Positions 16,278-25,134 of a stretch of 64,000 nucleotides of DNA are shown here, piece after piece (position 1 is the stretch's first letter; every line of letters begins with the position of its first letter). The DNA comes from Gemmataceae bacterium (lineage in GTDB: Bacteria; Planctomycetota; Planctomycetia; Gemmatales; Gemmataceae). The notes under the pieces were generated by a model that worked only from the letters and a program-made list of their open reading frames with translations, was not told the origin of the DNA and did not search any database. The stretch is taken from assembly GCA_022842245.1 (NCBI GenBank), contig JALHPZ010000009.1, forward strand, positions 62,001-126,000. The letters run 5' to 3'. A program made the translations under genes and the position numbers.

Positions 16278-17132
16278 ATGTCGACCCGCGTGTGGATCAA
16301 CGGACAACTCTTCGACAAGTACGACGCCAAGATCAGCGTTTACGACCACGGACTGCTCTACGGCGACGGCGTCTTCGAGGGCATCCGCATCTACGCCGGC
16401 AAGGTCTTCAAACACAAGGAACACATCGAGCGGCTCTACGAGTCGGCCAAGGCGATCGCGCTGACGATCCCGCTCACCCCGGAACAGATGACGACGGCCG
16501 TCGAGGACACCGTCGCCGCAAACAAGAAGGTCGAAGGCTACATCCGCCTCATCGTGACGCGTGGGCCGGGCAGCCTCGGCCTCGATCCGCGCAAGTGCGA
16601 ACCGAACGTCATCGTCATCGTCGACGACATCAGTTTGTATCCGAAGGAACTGTACGAGAACGGTCTCGAAATCATCACGTCGTCGTATACGCGCAACCAC
16701 CCGAACGCGGTGAACCCGCGCATCAAGTCGCTGAATTATCTGAACAACATCCTCGCGAAGATCGAGGCCATCCGGGCGAACTGTCTGGAAGCGATCATGT
16801 TGAACCACAAGGGAGAAGTCGCCGAGTGCACGGGCGATAACCTCTTTATCGTGAAGAATGGCGTGCTGAAGACTCCGCCGATCGACGCCGGCATTCTCGA
16901 AGGCATCACGCGGAACTTCGTGATCGACCTCGCGAAGGGAGACGGCGTACCGTTCGCGGAGGCGACGCTCACCCGTCACGACATCTACGTCGCGGATGAA
17001 CTCTTCCTCACCGGGACAGCGGCGGAAGTAATTGCCGTCACCAAGGTCGATGGCCGCGTCATCGGCAGCGGGAAACAAGGACCTATCACCCAACGACTCC
17101 GCGAGCGGTTCACGGCCGCCGTGCGACAATAA
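16278..17132 (+). CDS. ilvE: Branched-chain amino acid aminotransferase (fold-type IV PLP enzyme)
   Basis: A 284-residue class-IV aminotransferase. It has VYDHGLLYGDGVFEGIRIYA near the start, RGPGSLGLDP, and the PLP lysine in RIKSLNYLNNILAK (Lys150). The C-terminal TGTAAEVIAVTKVDGRVIG is typical of branched-chain enzymes. It catalyses the last step of Leu/Ile/Val synthesis with glutamate as donor. A Shine-Dalgarno GGAG lies upstream. The larE gene begins four bases after the stop. D-amino acid transaminase or ADC lyase are the fold alternatives, but the motif wording favours IlvE. Confidence 0.92.
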   Translation: MSTRVWINGQLFDKYDAKISVYDHGLLYGDGVFEGIRIYAGKVFKHKEHIERLYESAKAIALTIPLTPEQMTTAVEDTVAANKKVEGYIRLIVTRGPGSLGLDPRKCEPNVIVIVDDISLYPKELYENGLEIITSSYTRNHPNAVNPRIKSLNYLNNILAKIEAIRANCLEAIMLNHKGEVAECTGDNLFIVKNGVLKTPPIDAGILEGITRNFVIDLAKGDGVPFAEATLTRHDIYVADELFLTGTAAEVIAVTKVDGRVIGSGKQGPITQRLRERFTAAVRQ

Positions 17133-17135
17133 CGA

Positions 17136-17993
17136 ATGGACGATCTCTCTGATAAACGGGACCGTCTGCTGGCCGTGCTCGCGAGCCTCGGTCGCGTCGC
17201 GGTCGCATTCAGCGGCGGTGTCGACAGCGCCGTGGTCGCGAAGGCCGCGGCAATCGCGCTCGGTGTAGACGCCGTCGCCGTGACGGCCGACAGCCCCAGT
17301 GTGCCGCGTGCGGAACTGGACGACGCCGTCGCGCTGGCGGCTTCGATCGGGATTCGACATCTTGTCGTCCGCACCGCCGAGTTCGACAACCCGGCCTACG
17401 CCTCCAATGACGGCGCTCGCTGCTACTTCTGCAAGTCCGAACTCTATAACCGCATTGAATCGCTCCTGCCCGAACTCGGCATCGATACTATTTGCTCCGG
17501 TGCGAATCTCGACGACGCAGGCGACTATCGGCCGGGACTGATGGCGGCCGCGGAGCACCATGTCCGTCATCCGCTTCAGAAGGCCGGGTTCACGAAGGCG
17601 GACGTGCGCGAATTGGCGAAACAATGGCGATTGCCCGTGTGGGACAAGCCCGCGTCCCCGTGCTTGTCAAGTCGGCTCGCGCCTGGCCTCGCGGTCACGC
17701 CCGAACGCACGCTACGCATCGAACGGGCCGAGATGTTCCTTCGCGAACTCGGGATGCGAGTGTGCCGCGTACGCTATCACGAGGGCGATCTCGCCCGGAT
17801 CGAAGTGGAGTCCGAATACCTCGAACGCCTCGCCCGGCCGGACACGCGCCGGAGGATCGACGAGGAATTCCGCCGGCTCGGTTTCCGCTTTGTCTCGCTC
17901 GATCTCGCCGGATTCCAATCCGGCAGTTTGAATCAACTCGTTCCGCTTGAACTCAAGATGAAATTCGCCGCAATCCCCGGAGGCCGGCCATGA
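17136..17993 (+). CDS. larE: ATP-dependent sacrificial sulfur transferase
   Basis: A 285-residue PP-loop protein with SGGVDS at residues 26-31, NDGARCYFCKSELY (Cys96, Cys99) and ASPCLSSRLAPG with Cys176. That is the position and context of the sulfur-donating cysteine of the known Lactiplantibacillus plantarum enzyme. LarE thiolates pyridinium biscarboxylate adenylate to build the nickel-pincer cofactor of lactate racemase-type enzymes. No larA, larB or larC is in the window, so the other cofactor genes, if present, lie elsewhere. It is co-transcribed with ilvE and overlaps the next gene by four bases (ATGA). Confidence 0.9.
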   Translation: MDDLSDKRDRLLAVLASLGRVAVAFSGGVDSAVVAKAAAIALGVDAVAVTADSPSVPRAELDDAVALAASIGIRHLVVRTAEFDNPAYASNDGARCYFCKSELYNRIESLLPELGIDTICSGANLDDAGDYRPGLMAAAEHHVRHPLQKAGFTKADVRELAKQWRLPVWDKPASPCLSSRLAPGLAVTPERTLRIERAEMFLRELGMRVCRVRYHEGDLARIEVESEYLERLARPDTRRRIDEEFRRLGFRFVSLDLAGFQSGSLNQLVPLELKMKFAAIPGGRP

Positions 17994-18238
17994 AACCGCT
18001 CCCCGCGCCCGACGCACTCGAGAAATACTACTTGGAAGCCCGCTGTCGCCTCCTGGACCTGGCGGCGATTCTGGACCGCGTGGACCGCGGCGGGGGCGCA
18101 GCGGCCGACCCGCGCGTCGCACGCATTCGCGAAGCGCTCGGCACGCTCGTCGGGGCCGGGCCGGGCCGGGCAGAACGGATCCAGTCGCTCTTCTCGCTCG
18201 AGTATGATCCGAATTGGAAACGGCCCCAACCCCGATAA
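17990..18238 (+). CDS. Small conserved-looking protein of unknown function (82 aa)
   Basis: An 82-residue, mostly helical soluble protein beginning MKPLPAPDALEKYYLEARCR, with a central LLDLAAILDRVDRG helix and a basic ending. The ATG overlaps the larE stop codon (ATGA), the usual sign of translational coupling. I do not recognise a family. It overlaps no other real gene and ends 43 bases before the next start. Confidence 0.65.
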   Translation: MKPLPAPDALEKYYLEARCRLLDLAAILDRVDRGGGAAADPRVARIREALGTLVGAGPGRAERIQSLFSLEYDPNWKRPQPR

Positions 18239-18281
18239 AACGATTGCAACGCCGACCGCGAACCCGTCCGCGAGGTCTTTC

Positions 18282-19607
18282 ATGCCCATCAAAGTGACCT
18301 GCAGCCAGTGCGGAGGCGTCCTGCACGCGCCGGACGACTCTTCCGGCAAGCGCGGCCGTTGCCCGACGTGCGGCACGGTGCTCACAATCATCGGGGAGTT
18401 CGTCGGGCCCGCCGTGCCGGCGCCGCCGCAGTTCGGCGCTCCGCCGGTTTCTCAATCGCCACGCCCGACAACGACGCCCGTCACGAATCCGTGGGGCAGC
18501 TTGCCGGGTGGACCGGAGCCGTCGTCGGTCCTCGCCGGTTCGGGCGGTGCACCGGCCCCGCTACCTCGGCCAACATACGACCTTGCGAAGGAGTCGCCGC
18601 CCGCCCCTCGACCGGCCGCGTTCCCGGCTCCGTCGGAACCGGTACCGAGTTCGCGCGGTAGCCGATTGCCGCCCGACCCGCGCAAGGTGTCGGTACAGGA
18701 TCCGTTCGCGAAGCCGGGGAAGCCCGCCGATGCCGGCGCGGAGACCAACGCCCAGTGGGCACGCGCCTATCGCGGGCTGGGATGGGTGCGCTCCGGTCTG
18801 CTCTTCTGCCTGCTTGGAGTGCTCGCGTACGCCGCAATTCCCATCGCGCTATCGTTCAACTTCCAGCTCCCGAACCAAAGCCCCGGTTGGCTCAACGTCG
18901 CGGATTACTCCCAGACCGACGAAATCCGCCTGTTCGCGACCGTCGGGCCGATGCTGCTGGGCCTGCTCTGCGTGGCGATCGGCCGTATTGGCGTTTCCGG
19001 CGCCCCGGCGGCGGCCCATGCCGGGGCCACGGCCGCCTTCGCTTCCCTCGCGACCATGATCGCCCTCGCCGGATTCGTCGCGCTCGGTGTCATCTGCTGG
19101 CTTGGCATGAAAGATTCCGGGTTCGTCCCGCGCTTCACGCCGCAGATGTCGAAGCTCGATGCGAAGCCGACGCTTGCCGAAAAGTTCGAGGTCTGGGGCG
19201 AGGGCGTGTTCCTTGCGAAGGACGATGTTACCGGTCAGATCCAGGGCTTCGGCGCCGCGGCACTTGTCGGTTTCGGACTGCTCGCCGAAGTCTGGTTTGT
19301 CGCGACGCTCGGTCGGATCGGTGCTTCGCTTCGCAGCCCACGCGCGACCGGTCGGGTCAACCGCTTCGTCATCCTCGTCGGTCTGTTGTTCGCGATCAAG
19401 ATCGTCGTGCTGCTTGCGGCGCGGGTCTATTACCGAGCCTGGTTCGAATCCAAAATCTGGTCGAACTGGCAGAATCTCGAAGAGAAATTGAAGACAATCG
19501 GCCCGCTGGCAGTCATCGCTTTTGTCGCGTTGGCCTTCGCGTTGCTCTACTGGCGGATGATCGGCGGTGTCCGCGAGGCCATCCGCGAGAACGCCGACGT
19601 GGCGTAA
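18282..19607 (+). CDS. Zinc-ribbon multi-pass membrane protein of unknown function
   Basis: A 441-residue protein. It has an N-terminal zinc ribbon MPIKVTCSQCGGVL with CPTCG (Cys7, Cys10, Cys27, Cys30), a Pro/Ala-rich linker of about 120 residues, then about five to six hydrophobic segments (LLFCLLGVLAYAAIPIAL, LLGLLCVAIGRIGV, LALFALLYW-type and others). The zinc ribbon/linker/membrane design is common in planctomycete proteins of unknown function and resembles the N-terminus of the kinase at 10.4-12.9 kb. ATG 18282 begins exactly at the ribbon; the open frame extends 78 bases further upstream. Last gene of the operon, followed by a terminator. Confidence 0.75.
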   Translation: MPIKVTCSQCGGVLHAPDDSSGKRGRCPTCGTVLTIIGEFVGPAVPAPPQFGAPPVSQSPRPTTTPVTNPWGSLPGGPEPSSVLAGSGGAPAPLPRPTYDLAKESPPAPRPAAFPAPSEPVPSSRGSRLPPDPRKVSVQDPFAKPGKPADAGAETNAQWARAYRGLGWVRSGLLFCLLGVLAYAAIPIALSFNFQLPNQSPGWLNVADYSQTDEIRLFATVGPMLLGLLCVAIGRIGVSGAPAAAHAGATAAFASLATMIALAGFVALGVICWLGMKDSGFVPRFTPQMSKLDAKPTLAEKFEVWGEGVFLAKDDVTGQIQGFGAAALVGFGLLAEVWFVATLGRIGASLRSPRATGRVNRFVILVGLLFAIKIVVLLAARVYYRAWFESKIWSNWQNLEEKLKTIGPLAVIAFVALAFALLYWRMIGGVREAIRENADVA

Positions 19608-19614
19608 GACAATC

Positions 19615-19644
19615 AAGCGAACCCGTCGCGCGACGGGTTCGCTT
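19615..19644 (+). terminator. Inverted repeat terminator after the 13.1-19.6 kb operon
   Basis: Perfect 14-bp arms (19615-19628 and 19631-19644) separated by CG, starting eight bases after the stop codon. It lacks a long T-run but is correctly placed to end the operon before the histidine kinase gene. Confidence 0.65.
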
Positions 19645-19728
19645 CGAGAGTTACCGAATTGTCGCTTCCGTGGTCGCTTGACCAGTAAACAGCCCATCGA
19701 TTCCTTTTGGCGCTGATACGTTATCGGA

Positions 19729-21060
19729 ATGCGCCTCGGCCTTCGCTACCGTCTGTTGATCCCTCCCGTACTTCTCCTCGCCGGAACGGTCGCGGCGACG
19801 GCTTGGGCCGCCACGCATGCCGCCGCCAACGTCGACCGACAAATCGAGGAACGATTCCGCGACCTCGAACGGACTGTCCACGGGCCGCCTAGCTTCCGAT
19901 TGAACGAGCCGATTCTCCGACAGATGCGCGGGCTGACCGGAATGGAACTCGTTTACTTGGGAACGAACGGCAAACGGATCGCCACGCTCGCCGACGGCTA
20001 CAACGAGGCGGACTACCACCGACACGGCATCGAGATCCGCCCGCCGCACCCGAACGAAGGGGGGCGTCTGATCGCGTTGTTCCCTGAGACATTCCGCCGG
20101 TCGGCGATCGCCGAGGCCGTGCGTCCGGCTCTGTGGTTGGGCGGCCTTGGTGGATTTGTCGCGTTTGCACTCGCGGCGATCACCGCGCGCCGGCTCGTTG
20201 CCCGAATCCGGGACATCGAGGCGCGAACGCGGGACATCGCCGCCGGCACATTCGAACCCATTCCGCTCCCCGCTTCCGACGACGAAGTCCGCGACCTTGT
20301 GCGCTCCGTGAACCGGATGACCGCGACGCTCGCGGACTATCGGGAACAACTCCGGGCGACCGAACGGCTGCGAGTCCTAGGCCAGTTCTCCGGCGGGCTC
20401 GCGCACCAACTCCGCAATGCCGCGTCCGGTGCCCGGCTTGCAATTCAACTCCATCTCCGCGACCCCGACGGCGATCGCGAACCGCTCCTGGTCGCGCTGC
20501 GGCAACTGGAGCGGATGGAATCGAACCTGAGGCAGTTCCTGAACCTCGGCCGACCCGACTCGATCCGCCGCGAACCGTTGGATCTCGCGGCCGTGCTTGA
20601 TGCGGCAGTGGCGAACTTGCGACCGCAGGCCGCGCATGCGGTCATCGCTCTCGAATGGAAATCCGGCGATCCGCTCCCCGTTCGGGGCGATTCCGAACAA
20701 TTAAGTCACCTCGTCACGAACCTATTGGGGAATGCACTCGACGCGGCCGGGCCCGGGGGGCGCGTCGAAGTCACGGCGGTCCGATCGGGAAACACAATAG
20801 TTGTCCAAGTTTGCGACAACGGCCCCGGTCCGTCCCCGGAAGTGGCTCATCGGTTGTTCGAACCTTTTGTGACCGGCAAGAAACAGGGAGTCGGTTTAGG
20901 CCTCGCAATTGCCCGGCAGGTCGTGGATTCGCACGGGGGGAACATCCGTTGGCAGCGACGGGGTGAAATGACGGTTTTCACGGTCGAACTGCCATGTGAA
21001 TTTGGCCCGGCGCAAGTCTTACGATCCTCGTATAACGCAAATCCCGCAGATTCGTTTTGA
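19729..21060 (+). CDS. Membrane sensor histidine kinase
   Basis: A 443-residue sensor kinase with membrane segments at about 9-28 and 134-152 flanking a short external sensor domain, a HAMP region (about 153-205) and an H-box GGLAHQLRN with His226. The ATPase has N-box NLLGNALDA (331-339), G1 DNGPG (363-367) and G2 GVGLGL (387-392). The LAHQLRN wording replaces the more usual LAHEIRN. No response regulator gene is adjacent, so its partner lies elsewhere. The last 20 or so residues after FTVELP are not part of the ATPase fold and are encoded by repeat-like DNA. Confidence 0.88.
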   Translation: MRLGLRYRLLIPPVLLLAGTVAATAWAATHAAANVDRQIEERFRDLERTVHGPPSFRLNEPILRQMRGLTGMELVYLGTNGKRIATLADGYNEADYHRHGIEIRPPHPNEGGRLIALFPETFRRSAIAEAVRPALWLGGLGGFVAFALAAITARRLVARIRDIEARTRDIAAGTFEPIPLPASDDEVRDLVRSVNRMTATLADYREQLRATERLRVLGQFSGGLAHQLRNAASGARLAIQLHLRDPDGDREPLLVALRQLERMESNLRQFLNLGRPDSIRREPLDLAAVLDAAVANLRPQAAHAVIALEWKSGDPLPVRGDSEQLSHLVTNLLGNALDAAGPGGRVEVTAVRSGNTIVVQVCDNGPGPSPEVAHRLFEPFVTGKKQGVGLGLAIARQVVDSHGGNIRWQRRGEMTVFTVELPCEFGPAQVLRSSYNANPADSF

Positions 21061-21192
21061 ACCGCAAGGTTGTGCCCCTTCGGTAATACCGTTCCGGATT
21101 TTCGCCGATTTGCTGCAGTTTTTCCCGGCTTTTCTTGAACCGCGATCTAGCGTTGTGGAAACTTCACCAAACCCCGTCGGCGAGTGCGAACC

Positions 21193-21510
21193 ATGCTCGG
21201 CTTGACCCTCCTCGCGACCGCGATTTTCACCTTCGGCAGCGCCGCGATCCTTTATGCCGTTACGACAAGCGATTCGGCTCTCATGCCCGCGACCGTCAAT
21301 CCTTTCAGCACGCCTCACACCGGGGATTCTTCGGCCGATACCTTTGAACTCGCGAGCGCTTCGGCCGCGACCCTGACCGGCGACTGGCATACGAACGAAG
21401 TGAAGACGCTCCGCGAAGCGGAGGACGTGATGGACTGGCTGGAGAACCACAACGTCCGTCACGCTGAACTGACGAACGCGAACGGCCTGTTCCAGATCCG
21501 CTGGCGTTGA
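21193..21510 (+). CDS. Small membrane-anchored or secreted protein of unknown function
   Basis: A 105-residue protein with an N-terminal hydrophobic segment (MLGLTLLATAIFTFGSAAIL) acting as signal or anchor, a Ser/Thr/Ala-rich middle and a more conserved-looking end (EVKTLREAEDVMDWLENHNV, then GLFQIRWR). The last part could be a small alpha-beta fold. I chose ATG 21193; an in-frame GTG nine bases upstream is possible. It is followed by a strong intrinsic terminator, so it is a single-gene unit. Confidence 0.65.
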   Translation: MLGLTLLATAIFTFGSAAILYAVTTSDSALMPATVNPFSTPHTGDSSADTFELASASAATLTGDWHTNEVKTLREAEDVMDWLENHNVRHAELTNANGLFQIRWR

Positions 21511-21533
21511 GCCGGACAACTCAGATGCTGATG

Positions 21534-21560
21534 ACGGCCGGGGGAACCCCGGCCGTTTTT
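21534..21560 (+). terminator. Intrinsic terminator
   Basis: ACGGCCGGGG (21534-21543), GAA loop, CCCCGGCCGT (21547-21556), and T-run to 21560. It lies 24 bases after the small protein's stop codon. Confidence 0.85.
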
Positions 21561-21632
21561 CGTTGCCGGTCGCGGCGTGCGTCCTTACATTCGTGAATTA
21601 CCGCCCTGGTGCCCGCTTGGAGCAATTCCGCC

Positions 21633-22988
21633 ATGTCGAGCGCGACCGACACGCCCATCGCCGCCCCGCCCGGCCTGATGTTCAAACTCTCCCTGATGAT
21701 GTTCCTCCAGTTCTTCATTTGGGGCGCATGGTTCGAAATTGCCTTCTCGTATATTCCCGGCTTGAAGTTCCAGGACGCGGAATGGTGGATGGAACCGCTG
21801 ATCTACGGTGCGTTCAACATCGGCGCGGTCGTGGCGCTCTTCTTCAGTACTCAGTTCGCGGACCGCACCTTTGCGGCCGAGAAGTTCCTCGGCGTCAGCC
21901 ACTTTATCGGCGGCCTCGCGATCGGCGGGCTGTACTTCCTGCACCCGATGCCCGGTGAAACGATCAACTTCTGGCCCTACTTCGGCCTGATGCTCCTGCA
22001 TTCGGTCTTCTACGTGCCGACCATCAGTATCACGAACGCCATCGCCTTCAATGCTTTCACGAACCCCGACAAGCAGTTCGGCCCGGTGCGTCTCTGGGGC
22101 ACCATCGGTTGGATCGCTGCGAGTTGGCCGTTCATCTTCATTCTCACGAACTGGGCCAATGTGCCGGCGTTCGGGTCCGTCGGCGTCGGCGAATGGCTCG
22201 GCAAGGTCTTCGCCTCACCGCTCGAAGGCGATGCGGCCCAGAGTGGCAAGAGCTACGTCTTCCTCGTCGCGGGCATCGCCTCGCTAGTGCTGGCGTCCTT
22301 CAGCTTCAGCCTGCCGCACACTCCGCCGAAACCGGCGACCGGCGAGGACTCGCTGGCGTGGCTCAAGGCCATGAAGCACCTCGGCAAGCCGTTCATGTTC
22401 GTGCTCTTCATCGTCACGTTCATCGATGCGGCCGTACACCAGAGCTACTTCATTTGGACGTTCGATTTCCTCGTGGGGCAGGTGGGCATTCCGGCGAACT
22501 GGGCCGGTGCGACGATGAAGATCGGCCAGATCGCGGAGATCGTGACGATGTTGGCGCTTGGCTGGGCGCTCAAGACGTTCGGCTGGCGTGTGACCATGAC
22601 CGTGGGCGTACTGGGGCACGCGGCTCGGTTTGCGGTGTTCGCGTTCTTTCCGGAGCAGACACCCGTCATCGCCGTCATCGCCCTTCACGGCGTCTGTTAT
22701 GCGTTCTTCTTCGCGACGGTGTACATCTTCGTGGACAAGTATTTCCCGAAGGATGTGCGCAGCAGCGCCCAAGGGCTGTTCAACCTGCTGATCCTCGGCG
22801 TCGGGCCGTTCGTCGCCGGCTTCGCCTGCAAGAAGCTGCGCGTGACCTACACGGCGGATGGCAAGCTGGATTACCCGATGGTGTTCCAGTGGTCGATGGG
22901 CGCAGCACTTGTCGGCGCGTTGCTGCTCCTGCTGTTCTTCCACCCGCCGAAGGAAGAACCGAAAGCGACCGAGTCCGAAGACTCATGA
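21633..22988 (+). CDS. MFS nucleoside:proton symporter-like permease
   Basis: A 451-residue transporter with 12 predicted membrane segments. The N-terminal FKLSLMMFLQFFIWGAWFEI resembles NupG/XapB nucleoside:H+ symporters (MFLEFFIWGAW-type opening). RLWGTIGWI in the first half and FATVYIFVDKYFPKDVRSSA in the second half also fit that family. ATG 21633 is used; an in-frame GTG 24 bases upstream is less likely. It ends inside a palindromic repeat. The substrate is inferred as nucleosides or a related small molecule. Confidence 0.8.
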   Translation: MSSATDTPIAAPPGLMFKLSLMMFLQFFIWGAWFEIAFSYIPGLKFQDAEWWMEPLIYGAFNIGAVVALFFSTQFADRTFAAEKFLGVSHFIGGLAIGGLYFLHPMPGETINFWPYFGLMLLHSVFYVPTISITNAIAFNAFTNPDKQFGPVRLWGTIGWIAASWPFIFILTNWANVPAFGSVGVGEWLGKVFASPLEGDAAQSGKSYVFLVAGIASLVLASFSFSLPHTPPKPATGEDSLAWLKAMKHLGKPFMFVLFIVTFIDAAVHQSYFIWTFDFLVGQVGIPANWAGATMKIGQIAEIVTMLALGWALKTFGWRVTMTVGVLGHAARFAVFAFFPEQTPVIAVIALHGVCYAFFFATVYIFVDKYFPKDVRSSAQGLFNLLILGVGPFVAGFACKKLRVTYTADGKLDYPMVFQWSMGAALVGALLLLLFFHPPKEEPKATESEDS

Positions 22989-23079
22989 CTCGGCTTGACT
23001 TAGAACTCACGACTCTCAATTCGATGCGAATCGAATTCGATTCGAGTACTGATGTCGTGAGTTCCGAGTTTTGAGTCAT
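22985..23079. repeat. Palindromic intergenic repeat (GAACTCACGAC type)
   Basis: A nested imperfect cruciform. The outer arms are ATGACTC/GAGTCAT (22985-22991 and 23073-23079), the middle arms GAACTCACGAC/GTCGTGAGTTC (23003-23013 and 23054-23064, perfect), and the core is an 18-bp perfect palindrome CGAATCGAATTCGATTCG (23027-23044). It overlaps the MFS stop codon. The short words recur on both sides, as in REP/MITE-type elements; no ORF is inside. Confidence 0.65.
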
Positions 23080-23123
23080 CAGCGAACATTCCTTTCTGCG
23101 GCCTCGATCGCGACAATGGCTGA

Positions 23124-25100
23124 ATGTCGAAATTGAAACAACTGCTCGCCCCCGGCGGTCTTCTCGCCCTTCGATTGCCGGGGTTCGAGGCCCGACCGCA
23201 ACAGGTTGAGATGGCGACCGCCATCGAAGCCGCGATCGCGAAGGACCGCACGCTGATGGTCGAGGCCGGCACCGGCGTCGGCAAAAGCTTCGCGTACCTC
23301 GTGCCCGTCATCGCCGCGCTCGCTGCCGACAAGGACCTCCGCGTCGTCGTCTCAACGCACACCATCGCGCTCCAGAACCAACTTATCGAGAAGGACATCC
23401 CGTTCCTTCAAAAGAACCTGCCGTTCGAGTTCCGCCCCGTGCTCGTGAAGGGCCGGAGCAACTACCTGAGCCTGCGGCGGCTCCAGGTGGCGCGGCAGCG
23501 CATGGGCACGCTCTTCGCCGACCCGTCCGCCGCCACGCAGCTCGCGCAGATCGGGCAATGGTCGCGTTCCACGACCGACGGCAGCCGGGCCGACCTGCCG
23601 CTGGTGCCCGCGCCGCACGTCTGGGACACGGTCGAGTCGGACAGCGGCAACTGCCTCGGCCGCGCGTGCCCGCGCCACGGCGAGTGCTTCTATTACAAGG
23701 CGCGCAAAGCCGTCTTCGGCGCCAATCTGTTCGTGGTGAACCATGCACTGTTCTTCAGCGATCTCGCCCTGCGGCAGGTCGGCGGCGGATTGCTGCCCGA
23801 CTATTCCACCGTCATCTTCGACGAGGCGCACACGCTCGAAGATGTGGCCGCCGACCACCTCGGCTTGCAGGTGTCGCAGGGGGGCGTCGACTACCTGCTC
23901 AACCAGATCCTCACGCAGAAGGGGAACCGCGGCGTGCTGGCGGCACACGGCGACGCGGCGAGTTTCGTGCAGATCGAGAACGCGCGGCTCGCTGCCGACC
24001 GCTTCTTCGCCACCGTCCACGACTGGCTGCGAGTGCAGGGCAAAACCAACGGCCGAGTGCGCACCGCGGGCATCGTGCCCGACATCCTCTCCGAGGAACT
24101 CGACAAACTCGCCGCCATCTTGAACGCCATCGCCGCGAAGCTTTCGGCCGAGGAGGAGAAGATCGAGCTGACGAGCAAGGCCACGCGACTCGTGGCGACG
24201 GCGCAGACGGTGCGCGAATGGCTCGGCCAGTCGGCGAAAGGACACGTCTACTGGATCGACCAGAAGACCTCGATGGGCCGCACGCGCGTCGCGCTCGTCA
24301 GCGCGCCGATCGAAGTCGGCGCGGAGCTGAAGAAGCGCCTCTTCGACAAGGTGCCGAGCGTCGTGCTCACGAGCGCCACGCTCAGCGCCGGCGGCCGCGA
24401 CGGCTTCGCCCACGTCCAGAAGCGGCTCGGTTGCGACGGCGCGCAGTCCCTGCAACTCGGCAGTCCGTTCGACTACGAGAGCCTGGTTCAACTGCACCTG
24501 TTCCGCAACACGATGCCCGACCCAGCCGGCCGCGTAGCCGAGTACGAGGAGCAGGTGATCGCGAAACTCCCCGAATACTTGGAGAAGACCGAAGGCCGGG
24601 CGTTCGTGCTGTTCACGAGCTATTCATTCCTGTCGCGCGCGGCGGAGCGGCTGCGGTCGTGGATGGCGAAGCATCGCTATTCGCTCTTCTGCCAGGGCGA
24701 GGGGATGGGGGCGGGGAAGATGCTCGAGCAGTTCCGCGCGACGCCCCGGGCGGTGCTCTTCGGCGTGGACAGCTTCTGGCAGGGCGTGGACGTGCGCGGC
24801 GAGGCGCTCTCGAACGTGATCATTACGAAGCTGCCCTTCGCCGTGCCAGACCGGCCGCTGACGGAGGCGCGGCTGGAGGCGATCCAGGCCGACGGTCGCA
24901 ATCCGTTCATGGAGTATCAGTTACCGCAGGCGGCGATCAAGCTGAAGCAGGGCTTCGGCCGCCTCGTCCGCACCGCGACCGACCGCGGTATCGTGGTGCT
25001 CTTTGACCCGCGTGTGCTGACGAAACCGTACGGCCGACAGTTCCTCGACGCCCTGCCGGACTGCGAACGCTACGTGGATGGGGAAGCGGAACGGCTTTGA
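23124..25100 (+). CDS. DinG/YoaA-type superfamily 2 helicase lacking one Fe-S ligand
   Basis: A 658-residue XPD-like DNA helicase with Walker A GTGVGKS (49-55), DEAH box IFDEAHTLED (233-236) and helicase C-terminal block QGVDVRGEALSNVI. The Fe-S domain retains Cys177, Cys182 and Cys188 with spacing C-x4-C-x5-C, as in E. coli DinG. The first ligand, normally the Cys of a KGRxNYxC motif, is Ser116 here (KGRSNYLSLRRL). A cluster with three cysteines is possible but would be atypical. Predicted to unwind 5'-tailed DNA, R-loops or forks in repair. ATG 23124 matches the family start. Confidence 0.87.
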   Translation: MSKLKQLLAPGGLLALRLPGFEARPQQVEMATAIEAAIAKDRTLMVEAGTGVGKSFAYLVPVIAALAADKDLRVVVSTHTIALQNQLIEKDIPFLQKNLPFEFRPVLVKGRSNYLSLRRLQVARQRMGTLFADPSAATQLAQIGQWSRSTTDGSRADLPLVPAPHVWDTVESDSGNCLGRACPRHGECFYYKARKAVFGANLFVVNHALFFSDLALRQVGGGLLPDYSTVIFDEAHTLEDVAADHLGLQVSQGGVDYLLNQILTQKGNRGVLAAHGDAASFVQIENARLAADRFFATVHDWLRVQGKTNGRVRTAGIVPDILSEELDKLAAILNAIAAKLSAEEEKIELTSKATRLVATAQTVREWLGQSAKGHVYWIDQKTSMGRTRVALVSAPIEVGAELKKRLFDKVPSVVLTSATLSAGGRDGFAHVQKRLGCDGAQSLQLGSPFDYESLVQLHLFRNTMPDPAGRVAEYEEQVIAKLPEYLEKTEGRAFVLFTSYSFLSRAAERLRSWMAKHRYSLFCQGEGMGAGKMLEQFRATPRAVLFGVDSFWQGVDVRGEALSNVIITKLPFAVPDRPLTEARLEAIQADGRNPFMEYQLPQAAIKLKQGFGRLVRTATDRGIVVLFDPRVLTKPYGRQFLDALPDCERYVDGEAERL

Positions 25101-25134
25101 TTTTCTTGCATTCCAACTCGCATTCTGGTAGAAG

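Noticed and set aside
16026..17624. Long minus-strand open frame (532 codons) opposite ilvE and larE
   Set aside because: Both genes on the plus strand have intact family motifs; the minus frame has no recognisable fold.
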